The position numbers and the translations under genes were made by a program. From JBGTSJ01 sp041940305 (lineage in GTDB: Bacteria > Planctomycetota > Planctomycetia > Planctomycetales > Planctomycetaceae), in contig JBGTSJ010000006.1 in the NCBI GenBank assembly GCA_041940305.1, positions 1 through 64,000 on the forward strand: a stretch of 64,000 nt of DNA. Direction: 5' to 3'. Positions 34,306 through 42,840 of this stretch are shown here, in pieces; positions within the stretch are counted from its first letter, which is position 1, and each line of letters begins with the position of its first letter. Below the pieces are notes generated by a model. That model was not told where the DNA came from. It saw only the letters and a program-made list of their open reading frames with translations, and searched no databases.

Positions 34306-35610
34306 TTACGGCAAAGGCTCCGCCGGCATGCCCACGACGCGATGCAGCAGTGCCGCAAGCTGGTCGATCACCACAGGCAATGCGTGGTGCCGTTCGACAT
34401 AAGCCCGGGCAGCCTGTGCAATGCTTTGAGACTTTCGGCTGTCTCGCCAAAGTGAGTCCAGCCGCCGGGCAAGCTCTTCCAGGTCTCCCCCGGCCACGCA
34501 GTCGGGCGCGATTGAAGTGAGCAGCGGAATGCTGGCCTCCAGCGACACGACTGGAAGGTGCGAGGCCGCGGCCTGCAGGAAGACGTTCGGCGCGCCTTCA
34601 AACTCGGCGGACGACGTGCTGACCAGCAGCGTGGCCCGCGACATCAACGACGGCATGGCGGAAAAAGGGACCGTACTTAGAATTGTCACGTTCTCGGGAC
34701 GGCTCGCACGCACCTCCCGTTCAATCTGAGGGTTCGCCGGATTCAGCACCATCACGAAGGGGACCGCGGGGCACTCTCGGGCCAGCTCCAGGCACAGCAG
34801 GGGCCGCTTGTGAAAGTCGTCCGCGCGTCCGATCCAGAGCGCGAATCGTTCCGATGGGGCGGCATCCAGCACGGCCGGCCTGAGTTCTCGCCCCCGGTCC
34901 CATGCTTCGAAATCGATCACGCCCGGCAGCAGAACGCCCTCCCGCTGGAATCTTTGCTTCAGCAGGTCCAGCTGCCGTTGATGCTGGGCCACGATGACGC
35001 CGGCGTTGCGGATCGCAAACCAGGCGACATCGCCGCGCTCTCCGTTGGGATTCACGAAACCGGAGTCGGGTCCGTAGCGCGAATCCAGATCGTTGTTGGA
35101 GGCCAGGAACAGGACTGAGGGAACCCGGGAGGCATGCGCCGACGAAATGACGGTTGCCGATGCAGCTGAAACGCCAAAGCAACAGTGGATCTCAGCCCCG
35201 ATCCGCCCATAGGCGGGCAGCGGACGCCGCGGATCGGGGCGCGCACCGCGTGTCAGCCGCAACAACGCCAGCAGGGGGAGCTTCCAGGCCAGCGCGGCGC
35301 TCCAGCGGCGAATCTCGATCCACGGAAACGCCGGCACACGCTGCACGTCCGGCGCGACGTCGCGGCGCAGCCAGTCAAAGCCGTCGCCGACGTTCGTGAC
35401 CGATATCTTTCCCTGCCGGCGGTCCCGGAACCACCACGGTGCCTGCACGACGAACTGCACTTCAAAGTCGCCCCGCTCGGCCAGTCCTGCGGCCAGTGTG
35501 CACGCGCGTGTCTCCATGCCTCCCACCGGCGACCGCGCGCGGTCATCGAACAGCGGAAACGCATTGAGCGCCGTGAAGCAGACGCGGATCGGCTGGCGAG
35601 CTGTCATCAT
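34306..35610 (-). CDS. GT4-like glycosyltransferase
   Basis: A 434-residue glycosyltransferase of the GT-B/GT4 type. N-terminal part RVCFTALNAFPLFDDRARSPVGGMETRACTLAAGLAERG is the acceptor domain; the donor domain carries FALWIGRADDFHKRPLLCLELA, EFEGAPNVFLQAAASHLPVVSLE, the conserved E-x7-E region. It should add a sugar to a surface polysaccharide. It is a paralogue of the next gene upstream; the starts share a 4-base ATGA overlap (ATG 35610 or 35607). Convergent with the methyltransferase gene, 15 bases apart. Confidence 0.86.
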   Translation of the reverse strand: MMTARQPIRVCFTALNAFPLFDDRARSPVGGMETRACTLAAGLAERGDFEVQFVVQAPWWFRDRRQGKISVTNVGDGFDWLRRDVAPDVQRVPAFPWIEIRRWSAALAWKLPLLALLRLTRGARPDPRRPLPAYGRIGAEIHCCFGVSAASATVISSAHASRVPSVLFLASNNDLDSRYGPDSGFVNPNGERGDVAWFAIRNAGVIVAQHQRQLDLLKQRFQREGVLLPGVIDFEAWDRGRELRPAVLDAAPSERFALWIGRADDFHKRPLLCLELARECPAVPFVMVLNPANPQIEREVRASRPENVTILSTVPFSAMPSLMSRATLLVSTSSAEFEGAPNVFLQAAASHLPVVSLEASIPLLTSIAPDCVAGGDLEELARRLDSLWRDSRKSQSIAQAARAYVERHHALPVVIDQLAALLHRVVGMPAEPLP

Positions 35611-36950
35611 GACGTGGCGGGAGAAGTGGATGAGCGCCGGCCGGTTTCCGACAGCACCGACGCGAGGAATTCGGAAAGTTCCTCCGACTTTCGCGCCAGT
35701 GCATGCTCGCGCACGACGAACTGACGGCACCGCTCCGCCGTCGCCGCCGGCCGCGGATTTTTCCAGTAGTCACGAACCGCGTGTGCCAGGCGCGGCAGAT
35801 CGCCGGCGGCACACATTCCCGCTCCGGCCTGCTCGATGAATGCCGGGCCAACCTGCAGAGAGGCAACCGGTACGCGGGACAACGCCGCCTGCAGGAGCGT
35901 ATTGGCGAAACCTTCCAGCAGTGAAGTATTCACCAGCACAGCGGCCCGGGAAAAGACGGACGGCATCCGTGAAAACGGCGCCGAACGCACAAACCGCACG
36001 TTCGATGGAGAATTGCGCAGCAGACTCGCCTCGAGTTCGACGTCTCGCGGATTCATGATCAACAGAAACGTCACCTCCGGGCAAAGCCTGGCAAGCTCGA
36101 CACACAACTGCGGTCGCTTGTGCACCGCATCCGCTCTCCCGATCCAGAGCGCATAGCGGCTCAGGTTCGCGGTCTCCTCCGGAAGCGGTTCACGCAGCAT
36201 CCCGGCGTCCCATTCCTCGACATCAATCGGATTGGCAATCACGACCGATTCCCTCCCAAACCGCTCGCGCAGCATCGACTGCTGTTCGGGCGTCTGCGCG
36301 ATGATGGCGTCCGCTTCCTGCAGGATTCGCCAGCAGAGGTCGCCACGGTCGCCGTAAGGACTCATGAAGCTGGACTGCGGGCCGTAGTTTGGATCGAGAT
36401 CGCCGTCCGAGCCCAGGATCAGCACCGCAGGCCGTCCGGCCGCACGCGCCGACGCAACTACGGTCGCCGAATGGGACTGCACGCCGAACGTGCAGAGCAC
36501 GTCTGTCGCCAATCCGCTCAGTCTGGGATCGGGAATCCACGGGTCGGCAGCGCCCCCTTTGAGGGCTCGTTCAGCCGCGACCACCGGCAACTGCCACAGC
36601 AGGCCGGCTCGCCAGCGATGGACCCTGACCCACGGAAATCCGGGCCGCCGATCCACGCACATCCTCACTGCTTCACGCCACGGATACAGCCGGTCGATCA
36701 GCGGCACGATGCGGACGTTCTCGACGAAGTCCCGCCGAAGTCGACGGCTGTGACGCACCGCGAACTGCACGTCCGCCCCCGCATGCCGCACGAGGCCGCG
36801 GGCGAACATCCACGCCCGCGTCTCGATCCCCCCCACGCCCCGCGCGGCATCCGGCTCGATCACCGGATACGCATTGAGCGCCACCAGGCAGACTCGGAGA
36901 GGAGGAGGCGGGGGATCGAGGAGCCGAGGATTCGCGGGAGGTTCAACCAT
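35607..36950 (-). CDS. GT4-like glycosyltransferase
   Basis: A 447-residue paralogue of the adjacent glycosyltransferase with the same layout: LRVCLVALNAYPVIEPDAARGVGGIETRAWMFARGLVRHAG at the N-terminus and YALWIGRADAVHKRPQLCVELARLCPEVTFLLIMNP plus LLEGFANTLLQAALSRVPVASLQ in the donor domain. The tandem pair probably arose by duplication and would add two sugars in sequence. ATG 36950 opens the conserved region; the frame continues open for 338 codons upstream, antisense to the next gene, and that part is not coding. The gene overlaps the downstream one by four bases. Confidence 0.86.
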   Translation of the reverse strand: MVEPPANPRLLDPPPPPLRVCLVALNAYPVIEPDAARGVGGIETRAWMFARGLVRHAGADVQFAVRHSRRLRRDFVENVRIVPLIDRLYPWREAVRMCVDRRPGFPWVRVHRWRAGLLWQLPVVAAERALKGGAADPWIPDPRLSGLATDVLCTFGVQSHSATVVASARAAGRPAVLILGSDGDLDPNYGPQSSFMSPYGDRGDLCWRILQEADAIIAQTPEQQSMLRERFGRESVVIANPIDVEEWDAGMLREPLPEETANLSRYALWIGRADAVHKRPQLCVELARLCPEVTFLLIMNPRDVELEASLLRNSPSNVRFVRSAPFSRMPSVFSRAAVLVNTSLLEGFANTLLQAALSRVPVASLQVGPAFIEQAGAGMCAAGDLPRLAHAVRDYWKNPRPAATAERCRQFVVREHALARKSEELSEFLASVLSETGRRSSTSPATS

Positions 36951-37007
36951 TGCCTGTCGGCGATACGTTATACTCGATCCTGAATCCTGGCTCCTGAATC
37001 CTCCGGA

Positions 37008-37886
37008 ATGCCCACGCCGCTCCTCGACCGCGACGAGTATATCGAACAGGCGTACTTCTTCCGCGTCTGCCGCGAGCGGGTGGAGGAGAATTCGCCCGCG
37101 CAGGAGGTGTTGTTGGGCGTCAAGGAAGAAATCCTGGCGACCACCCGGCTGCCGCTGGCAATCGACTTTCTGCTGGGTGAGCTGAATCACGCCGGCCGCA
37201 TGGGAGACGGCATGGCCCGGCTGTCCCATTACTTCGCGCCGTTTCAGACCTTCGTAGTCCAGCACGCCGAAGAGGAAACGTCCCGCTTCGATATGCGGAT
37301 CGCCCTCCGCATCCTCGAGCACGAGGCGCAGTATCGGGCGGAGGAGTCCCCCACTCCCCAGGCGCTGTTCGTCTACCAGTTCGAATGCGTCGCCCGCAAC
37401 CGGCTGGGATACGACGCAGGCATGCAGGCGATCGCCGGTGATCCATTGTACGACGCCCACTGGCGCGACTGGATCATGAAGATCCGCCGTGAACTCGGCA
37501 TGACCGATTTCGCCGACCTGGTGTACCTCCGCTCGCAGCAACGGGTCGAAGACGTTCGCCGCCGCACGGGCGACGCCGAGTATGTGCCGTCCTACCCGAT
37601 ACTCTTCGGCATCCAGGAGGGGAAGATCGCCAAGGCGAACCGCGGCAAAGACCCCCTCTACATGTTCGCCGCCCTGCAGAGGCACCTGGGCTATCCGCGC
37701 GTCCCCCGCCCCAAACCGCCGCGCACGACGCCACTGTTCGAACCGCAGGTAGAATTGCGGTTCCAGCGGCTGGAAGCCAAGCTGGCCATGCTTGAAGCCG
37801 AGGGACACGGGAAGATGGATTTGTCGAAGTTCTACGTCAATCCGCCGGCATTCCCGGAGGACGAAGAAATGGAGCGCGGAGTATGA
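37008..37886 (+). CDS. Conserved hypothetical protein
   Basis: Not recognised. A 292-residue soluble, largely helical protein without signal peptide. It has LLDRDEYIEQAYFFRVCRERVEENSPAQEVL at the start, acidic helices such as QHAEEETSRFDMRIALRILEHEAQYRA, and a Pro-rich PRPKPPRTTPLFEPQVELRFQRLEAKLAMLEAE near the end, ending in a predicted coiled coil. It overlaps the HtrA-like gene by four bases (ATGA), so the two are co-translated and possibly act together. No catalytic motif was seen. Confidence 0.75.
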   Translation: MPTPLLDRDEYIEQAYFFRVCRERVEENSPAQEVLLGVKEEILATTRLPLAIDFLLGELNHAGRMGDGMARLSHYFAPFQTFVVQHAEEETSRFDMRIALRILEHEAQYRAEESPTPQALFVYQFECVARNRLGYDAGMQAIAGDPLYDAHWRDWIMKIRRELGMTDFADLVYLRSQQRVEDVRRRTGDAEYVPSYPILFGIQEGKIAKANRGKDPLYMFAALQRHLGYPRVPRPKPPRTTPLFEPQVELRFQRLEAKLAMLEAEGHGKMDLSKFYVNPPAFPEDEEMERGV

Positions 37887-40111
37887 CGCGGTGTCATTGG
37901 GCGGTGATCGTGTGGATGTGCGCTGCGCAGACGGCCATCGCTTACGACGACGCAGCGACCGCACCGGCCCTGGCGCCGGTCGCCGACCTGCACCAACTTG
38001 TCGAACAGGTCCAGAAATCAGTCGTCGTCATCACGTTCACCGATCGCGACGGAAAAACTCTGGGCCTGGGGTCCGGGTTCGTCATCCGTGAGGATGGATT
38101 GATCGCGACCAATCTGCACGTCATCGGCGAGGCGCGGCCCATTACCGTCCGCATGCTGGACGGCAAGGAGTACGCCGTGCAGTCGATCCACGCTCATCAG
38201 CGCTCGGTCGATCTCGCCATCCTGAAGATCGACGCCGATGATCTGCCGCCGCTGGAGCTCGGCGACTCGGACACGCTCACGCAGGGACAGCCGCTGGTGG
38301 CCTTCGGCAATCCGCAGGGACTGGAACACAGCGTCGTCACCGGCATCGTGTCGGCGATCCGGGAGGAAGTGGACAGCGTGCCGATGATTCAGCTCGCCAT
38401 CCCCATCGAACAGGGGAACAGCGGCGGACCGGTCGTGGACATGGAGGGCCGCGTTCACGGACTGCTGACGCTCAAGTCGCTGGTCACGGAGAACCTCGGC
38501 TACGCCATGACGGTGAACGCGCTCAAGCCGCTGCTGGCGGAGCCGAACCCGATCCCGATGTCCCGCTGGCTGACGATCGGCATTCTCAACCCGCGCTACT
38601 GGACATCCCCCCAGGACGGCGCGCGATGGACGCAGCGCGCCGGCCACATTCGCGTGGACGGCACAGCCTCCGGCTTCGGCGGACGATCGCTCTGCCTCTC
38701 GAAGTCCGAAACTCCCCAGGCGCCGTTCGAGATCGCCGTCTCCGTGAAGATGAACGAGGACGACGGGGCCGCGGGTCTCGCCCTGTTCTCCGACGGCGAG
38801 ACGCATTACGGCTTCTATCCCAGCAGCGGCGCCCTGCGGTTCAGCCGCTTCGACGGCCCCGTCGTCTACGACTGGCACGTGCTGCACGAAAGCCGCTCGC
38901 CGCATTACCGGCCGGGAGAATGGAATCGCATCAAGGTGCGTGTCGAGGCCGGGCGTTTCCATTGCTACTGCAACGACGAACTCGTCTGCGAGATCGCGGA
39001 TGCAAACTACACTTCGGGCCGCGTCGGGCTCGTGAAGTTCCGGCACACCACCGCCGAGTTCAAGGGCTTCGCCGTCGGTGACGAGATCCCTTCGCTCCGC
39101 GCGGCTCCGGAACTGGCGGAGCGCGTCACCGACCTAGTGCACGACATCGCGACGGAACGACCGCCGACGGCCGAGATGATCGCAGACATCACCGCCGCCG
39201 GAGCCGGCAGCCGTTTCGTCCTGGAGGAGCGGGCCCGCCTGCTGGAGCGGCAGGCTGAACGGTTGCGCGAGTTGTCCAAAGCCGCCCATGCCGCGCAAGT
39301 CCGCGAGCGGCTGGTGAGCGTACTGCAGCCGGACGAAGGAGAACCCGATCTCCTGCACGCCGCACTGCTGATCGCGGCCCTCGACAACGATGAGCTGGAC
39401 GTCGAGTTCTACCGCCAGGCCGTGGACGACATGGCGGCCGAGTTTCGTGAATCGCTCGACGCGGCCGCCCCGCCCGACGAGCAGTTGGACGCCTTTCATC
39501 GATTCCTCTTCGAGCAGCAGGGCTTCCACGGCTCGCGGACCAACTACTACACGGCCTCCAACAGCTATCTCAACGAGGTGATCGACGATCGCGAGGGTCT
39601 GCCCATCACGCTGTCGCTGCTGTACGTCGAACTGGCGCGGCGCGTGGGGATTGATGCGGTTGGCATCGGTCTCCCCGGTCACTTCATCGTCCAGGTAAAA
39701 CTGCCCGATGAGGAACCGCGGCTGATTGACGTCTTCGATCGCGGCCGCGTGATGTCGAAAGACGAGGCGCAACAGCAGGTCCTCGGACGCGGACTCGAGT
39801 GGGACGACGAATACCTTCGCCCTCAGACGCCGCGCGAGGTCATTACCCGCATGCTGCGAAACCTGCTGAACCTCGCCAACAACGAATCCAACGCGGAAGC
39901 CGCCCTGCGGTACACCGACGCGGTGCTGGCCCTGCATCCAGATTCCGCCGAGGACCGCCTGTTCAAAGCCGTGCTCTGCTATTCCACCGGCCGCGCCGAG
40001 GAAGGCCTGGTCGAGGTGGACTGGATCCTGAACGAGGAACCGGAAGGCCTGCTGATCGAACGTATCCAACAACTCCGTTCCGCGCTGGAGGAACTCCAAC
40101 AGAGCCAGTAG
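37883..40111 (+). CDS. HtrA-like serine protease fused to concanavalin-like and SirB1/transglutaminase-like domains
   Basis: A 742-residue exported protein. A signal peptide precedes a trypsin-like domain with triad His79 (ATNLHV), Asp110 (SVDLAIL) and Ser180 (QGNSGGPVVD); no PDZ follows. Residues about 245-395 look like a DUF1080/concanavalin-like beta domain (GLALFSDGETHYGFYPSSG, WNRIKVRVEAGRFHCYCNDELV). The C-terminal 280 residues match the SirB1 family: FRFLFEQQGFHGSRTNYYTASNSYLNEVIDDREGLPITLSLLYVELARRVGI, GLPGHFIVQV, then TPR-like helices. The fusion is unusual and suggests a protease whose substrate is presented by two binding modules. It begins on the stop of the preceding gene. Confidence 0.85.
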   Translation: MTRCHWAVIVWMCAAQTAIAYDDAATAPALAPVADLHQLVEQVQKSVVVITFTDRDGKTLGLGSGFVIREDGLIATNLHVIGEARPITVRMLDGKEYAVQSIHAHQRSVDLAILKIDADDLPPLELGDSDTLTQGQPLVAFGNPQGLEHSVVTGIVSAIREEVDSVPMIQLAIPIEQGNSGGPVVDMEGRVHGLLTLKSLVTENLGYAMTVNALKPLLAEPNPIPMSRWLTIGILNPRYWTSPQDGARWTQRAGHIRVDGTASGFGGRSLCLSKSETPQAPFEIAVSVKMNEDDGAAGLALFSDGETHYGFYPSSGALRFSRFDGPVVYDWHVLHESRSPHYRPGEWNRIKVRVEAGRFHCYCNDELVCEIADANYTSGRVGLVKFRHTTAEFKGFAVGDEIPSLRAAPELAERVTDLVHDIATERPPTAEMIADITAAGAGSRFVLEERARLLERQAERLRELSKAAHAAQVRERLVSVLQPDEGEPDLLHAALLIAALDNDELDVEFYRQAVDDMAAEFRESLDAAAPPDEQLDAFHRFLFEQQGFHGSRTNYYTASNSYLNEVIDDREGLPITLSLLYVELARRVGIDAVGIGLPGHFIVQVKLPDEEPRLIDVFDRGRVMSKDEAQQQVLGRGLEWDDEYLRPQTPREVITRMLRNLLNLANNESNAEAALRYTDAVLALHPDSAEDRLFKAVLCYSTGRAEEGLVEVDWILNEEPEGLLIERIQQLRSALEELQQSQ

Positions 40112-40165
40112 CTCCGGAGCCCGAATCGCCTGTCACGGAGTGCACACGTCCGCAGGATCGCTCAG

Positions 40166-41164
40166 TCAGCCCTTCCGGGGCGCCCCGTTCCCTCGGTATC
40201 GCTCCACGAGCCGCGCCGCATGGCCTGCGATGAGCTCGCGTAGTTCGGCCGGTTCAAGCACTTCGGCCTGGTCGCCGTAGCCCAGCACCCACCACGAGAT
40301 CTCACTCAGCCCGTCCACGGTCACTGAGAAGTCCAGCGTCCCGTCGTCGTTCCACACGGTGCGCTGCGTTTTGTGCCAGGCGACTTCCGCCACGTTGTCG
40401 GCGACCTTGGACTGAAAACGGACGCGGACTGTTCGACTCTTCCCGCGCTCCCGCACCAGCAGCCATGCGTTTCCCAGGTACCGTTCGAGCGTGAACCGCG
40501 GCGGCACATCGTAGCGGTCGTCCGTCAGTTCCGCCTGCCGAATGCGGCCCACGTGAAAAGTGCGGACCGACCGGTGCACCGAAGATCGCCCGATCGCGTA
40601 CCACGCCCGTCGCACGAATAGCAGCCGATAGGGACTGAACAGCGTCGTCAGCTCCGCTCTCTCGAACAGGCTGTGATACCGAATCCGGATACGCCGCCGT
40701 TCCCGCACTGCCTGCAGCAGCAGTTCGTACTCCCCTTGCGATGCGTCGTGAAGATGATGCGCGTCGGCCCGCATATCCACGGCGGCCGTCAGCTCGCCCA
40801 CCTGCTTCCGCAGATGCCCGGGCAGATTGCTCAGCAATTTGATCGCCGCATCCCGCGCCGCCCGCTGGAACGGAATCCCCTCCCGGGCACGGCCCAGATC
40901 AGCCGCCAGGGCGATCAGGCACATCGTTTCGGCCAGCGTCAGATCGGTGGGCGGAAGATATGTCGTCGCCGACAGCCAGTACCCTTGCCGCTCCGCATCG
41001 TACATCAACGGGATGCCCGAGTCCTGCAACATCCGCAGGTCCCGAAACACCTGCCGCCGACTGATGCCGCCCAGTTCCGCCAGTTGCCGCGCATTGTACG
41101 AGCGTCCCGACTGCAGCAACTCGATCAACTGCAGCAGCCTGCGAATCTTGGAAACGTTGCTCAT
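40166..41164 (-). CDS. WYL-domain HTH transcriptional regulator (YafY-like)
   Basis: A 332-residue regulator. N-terminal HTH_11/DeoR-type helix-turn-helix is YNARQLAELGGISRRQVFRDLRMLQDSGI, and the WYL domain follows at about 150-230 (SLFERAELTTLFSPYRLLFVRRAWYAIGRSS). A WCX-like C-terminal domain ends the protein. WYL proteins bind nucleic-acid ligands or nucleotides and often control phage or stress genes. It is 34 bases downstream of the cysH gene on the same strand; target unknown. Confidence 0.9.
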   Translation of the reverse strand: MSNVSKIRRLLQLIELLQSGRSYNARQLAELGGISRRQVFRDLRMLQDSGIPLMYDAERQGYWLSATTYLPPTDLTLAETMCLIALAADLGRAREGIPFQRAARDAAIKLLSNLPGHLRKQVGELTAAVDMRADAHHLHDASQGEYELLLQAVRERRRIRIRYHSLFERAELTTLFSPYRLLFVRRAWYAIGRSSVHRSVRTFHVGRIRQAELTDDRYDVPPRFTLERYLGNAWLLVRERGKSRTVRVRFQSKVADNVAEVAWHKTQRTVWNDDGTLDFSVTVDGLSEISWWVLGYGDQAEVLEPAELRELIAGHAARLVERYRGNGAPRKG

Positions 41165-41198
41165 GCCGATCGCAGCAGATGTGGCCCCGTTGCTGTCG

Positions 41199-41993
41199 TC
41201 AGATCATGAAGTCCGTCTTCTGGCCCAGGATCCGGTCGATCAGATCCTGAGGCAGATCCACCGCCGGCGCCGACGAGTCGTCGAGCATGTCCGTGGGATT
41301 GATCCCGCAGTACACCGACCATGGCCCCAGATGACGCCACCGGCCCGCCCGCGGCGGCTCGTTCGGCAGCACTGGCGTCGTGCAGCGGTTGCAGCCGATC
41401 GTCGTGAATCCCTGTTCGTGCAGCGGATTGACGATCACGTTGTGCTCGCGGATGTAGGTCTCCAGCTGCTCGTCGTTAAAGTTGGCCAGCGGATTGACGC
41501 GCACCGCGTTCATCTCCGGATCGATGGCGACGATCGGGCACTCACCGCGCTTGCCCCCTTCGGCCCGCCGCAGGCTGCCGATCAGTGCGTCGTAGTTGCC
41601 TTTCTCCGCCAGCAGCGGCTCCACTTTCCGCATGTGGCAGCACTGCTTCTGTCCTTCAACAGTGACGTACAGCACGCCGAGCTGCTGCGTCTGCTCGGCC
41701 ATCGTCAACTTCGGCTTCAGCGTGCGGATGTCGAGGCCGTATTCGCCGATCATCCGGTCGCGCGTGTCGAGCGTCTCCTGAAACATGACGCCCGTATCGA
41801 CGAATAGCACCGGCAGATCAAGCCCCAGCCGGTGAATCATATGGCACACCACGCTTCCCGCCTTCTGCATCGCCGAGATCGCCGCTGCGCGCTGCCCGAA
41901 GATCTCCACCGCCCACCGCAGCAGGTCCTCGGGGCTGCGGTCGTCGAAGGTCTTGTTCAGTTCGAGCAGTTTTGCCTGCGTGAGGCGTGGCAT
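41199..41993 (-). CDS. cysH: Phosphoadenylyl-/adenylyl-sulfate reductase (CysH)
   Basis: A 264-residue PP-loop reductase. The Fe-S type cysteines are present: C118-C119 in GQKQCCHMRKVEPL and C201-x-x-C204 in IGCNRCTTP, which supports a [4Fe-4S] APS-type reductase rather than E. coli-like PAPS reductase. The C-terminal catalytic-type Cys229 lies in SVYCGIN. The nucleotide loop (AAISAMQKAGSVV) is less canonical than SGGKDS-like loops. It reduces activated sulfate to sulfite for cysteine synthesis. It precedes the WYL regulator on the same strand and is divergent from the thioesterase gene. Confidence 0.88.
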   Translation of the reverse strand: MPRLTQAKLLELNKTFDDRSPEDLLRWAVEIFGQRAAAISAMQKAGSVVCHMIHRLGLDLPVLFVDTGVMFQETLDTRDRMIGEYGLDIRTLKPKLTMAEQTQQLGVLYVTVEGQKQCCHMRKVEPLLAEKGNYDALIGSLRRAEGGKRGECPIVAIDPEMNAVRVNPLANFNDEQLETYIREHNVIVNPLHEQGFTTIGCNRCTTPVLPNEPPRAGRWRHLGPWSVYCGINPTDMLDDSSAPAVDLPQDLIDRILGQKTDFMI

Positions 41994-42225
41994 GACGAAT
42001 CCTGAGGCCGAAGCGGCTGAGAATCTGCGGTTGTGCGGGGCCGGGCGCGAGTGTAACAGGAGTGATTTCCGGCCGACAATCGACCGGATTCCGGCCGCTC
42101 GTTACCCTGAGCGGCCGCCCTGCGCGATTGCAACGCGCCCATCGGAGCGACACGACGAAACGCGCATCCGCGTGTCCGGTTCACGCCGCGCGGACTGCGT
42201 TGTGCCATGATTACGGGGACCCCGC

Positions 42226-42672
42226 ATGCCGGCAATCTACGAGCATCGCCACGTTGTCCGGGACGACGAGATTGACGGCCAGGGGCACGCGAACAACGTG
42301 ATTTACGTCCGCTGGATGCAGGACGCCGCCGTCGCCCACTCCTCGGCCCAGGGCTGGACACCTGAGCGATACCAGTCGGCCGGCCTCGGCTGGGTGGCCC
42401 GCTCGCACTACATCGAATACCGCTCACCCGCGTTCGCCGGAGACGAAATCGTCGTCCGCACCTGGGTCGCCGGAATGCAGCGCGTCTCCTCCCGCCGCCA
42501 GTTCGAGATCCTCCGCGCCGCCGACGAACTGCTGCTCGCCCGCGCCGAGACCAACTGGGCCTTCGTCCGCTTCGCCGACCACCGCCTCCTCCGCGTCCCC
42601 CCCGAAGTCGCCGAAGCCTTCGAACTTGTCACCGACAAACGCTCGTTCATCAAGACGGCTACCGACGGGTAA
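42226..42672 (+). CDS. Acyl-CoA thioesterase, 4HBT hotdog family
   Basis: A 148-residue single hotdog-fold protein. YEHRHVVRDDEIDGQGHANNVIYVRWMQDAAV carries the 4HBT Asp (in EIDGQGHANN, replacing the common D..GHVNN) and the typical N-V-x-Y; IEYRSPAFAGDEIVVRTWV follows as the second strand block. It should hydrolyse acyl-CoA, possibly a short or aromatic acyl group. GGGGACC lies ahead of ATG 42226. The intergenic hairpin repeat follows 25 bases after the stop. Confidence 0.88.
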   Translation: MPAIYEHRHVVRDDEIDGQGHANNVIYVRWMQDAAVAHSSAQGWTPERYQSAGLGWVARSHYIEYRSPAFAGDEIVVRTWVAGMQRVSSRRQFEILRAADELLLARAETNWAFVRFADHRLLRVPPEVAEAFELVTDKRSFIKTATDG

Positions 42673-42697
42673 CTGCAATCCGTCGCGCCGCAGTAAG

Positions 42698-42762
42698 AGT
42701 GGCAGGCACACTCCGTGTGCCGTCCGCTGGACACGCAGAAATCTTGAGCGATCACCGGGTCC
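42698..42762. repeat. Intergenic hairpin repeat, copy 4
   Basis: Fourth copy of the 70-base element. The hairpin core 42705-42721 is perfect (GGCACAC, loop TCC, GTGTGCC). The last base pair is C-G here and G-C in the copy at 51299, a compensatory change. The CCGCTGGAC and ACCGGG flanks are conserved but the 3' half is more diverged. Confidence 0.7.
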
Positions 42763-42788
42763 AGCCCCCATCACCGTTCGCTTTCCCC

Positions 42789-42814
42789 CCTTCGTTCCCT
42801 TCGTGACCTTCTGT
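42789..42814. repeat. CCTTCGTTCCCTTCG-type repeat arm, unpaired
   Basis: A 26-base purine/pyrimidine-biased segment, nearly identical (one difference) to the arm at 47318-47343. The complementary arm is absent here, so it may be a remnant. It lies between the convergent thioesterase and hisD genes. Confidence 0.55.
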
Positions 42815-42840
42815 CACGCCTTTCTGATCTCCTGTCACCC

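Noticed and set aside
36951..37964. N-terminal extension of the second glycosyltransferase (338 codons)
   Set aside because: The extension lies antisense to the hypothetical protein at 37008-37886 and lacks coding character; the conserved domain starts at ATG 36950.
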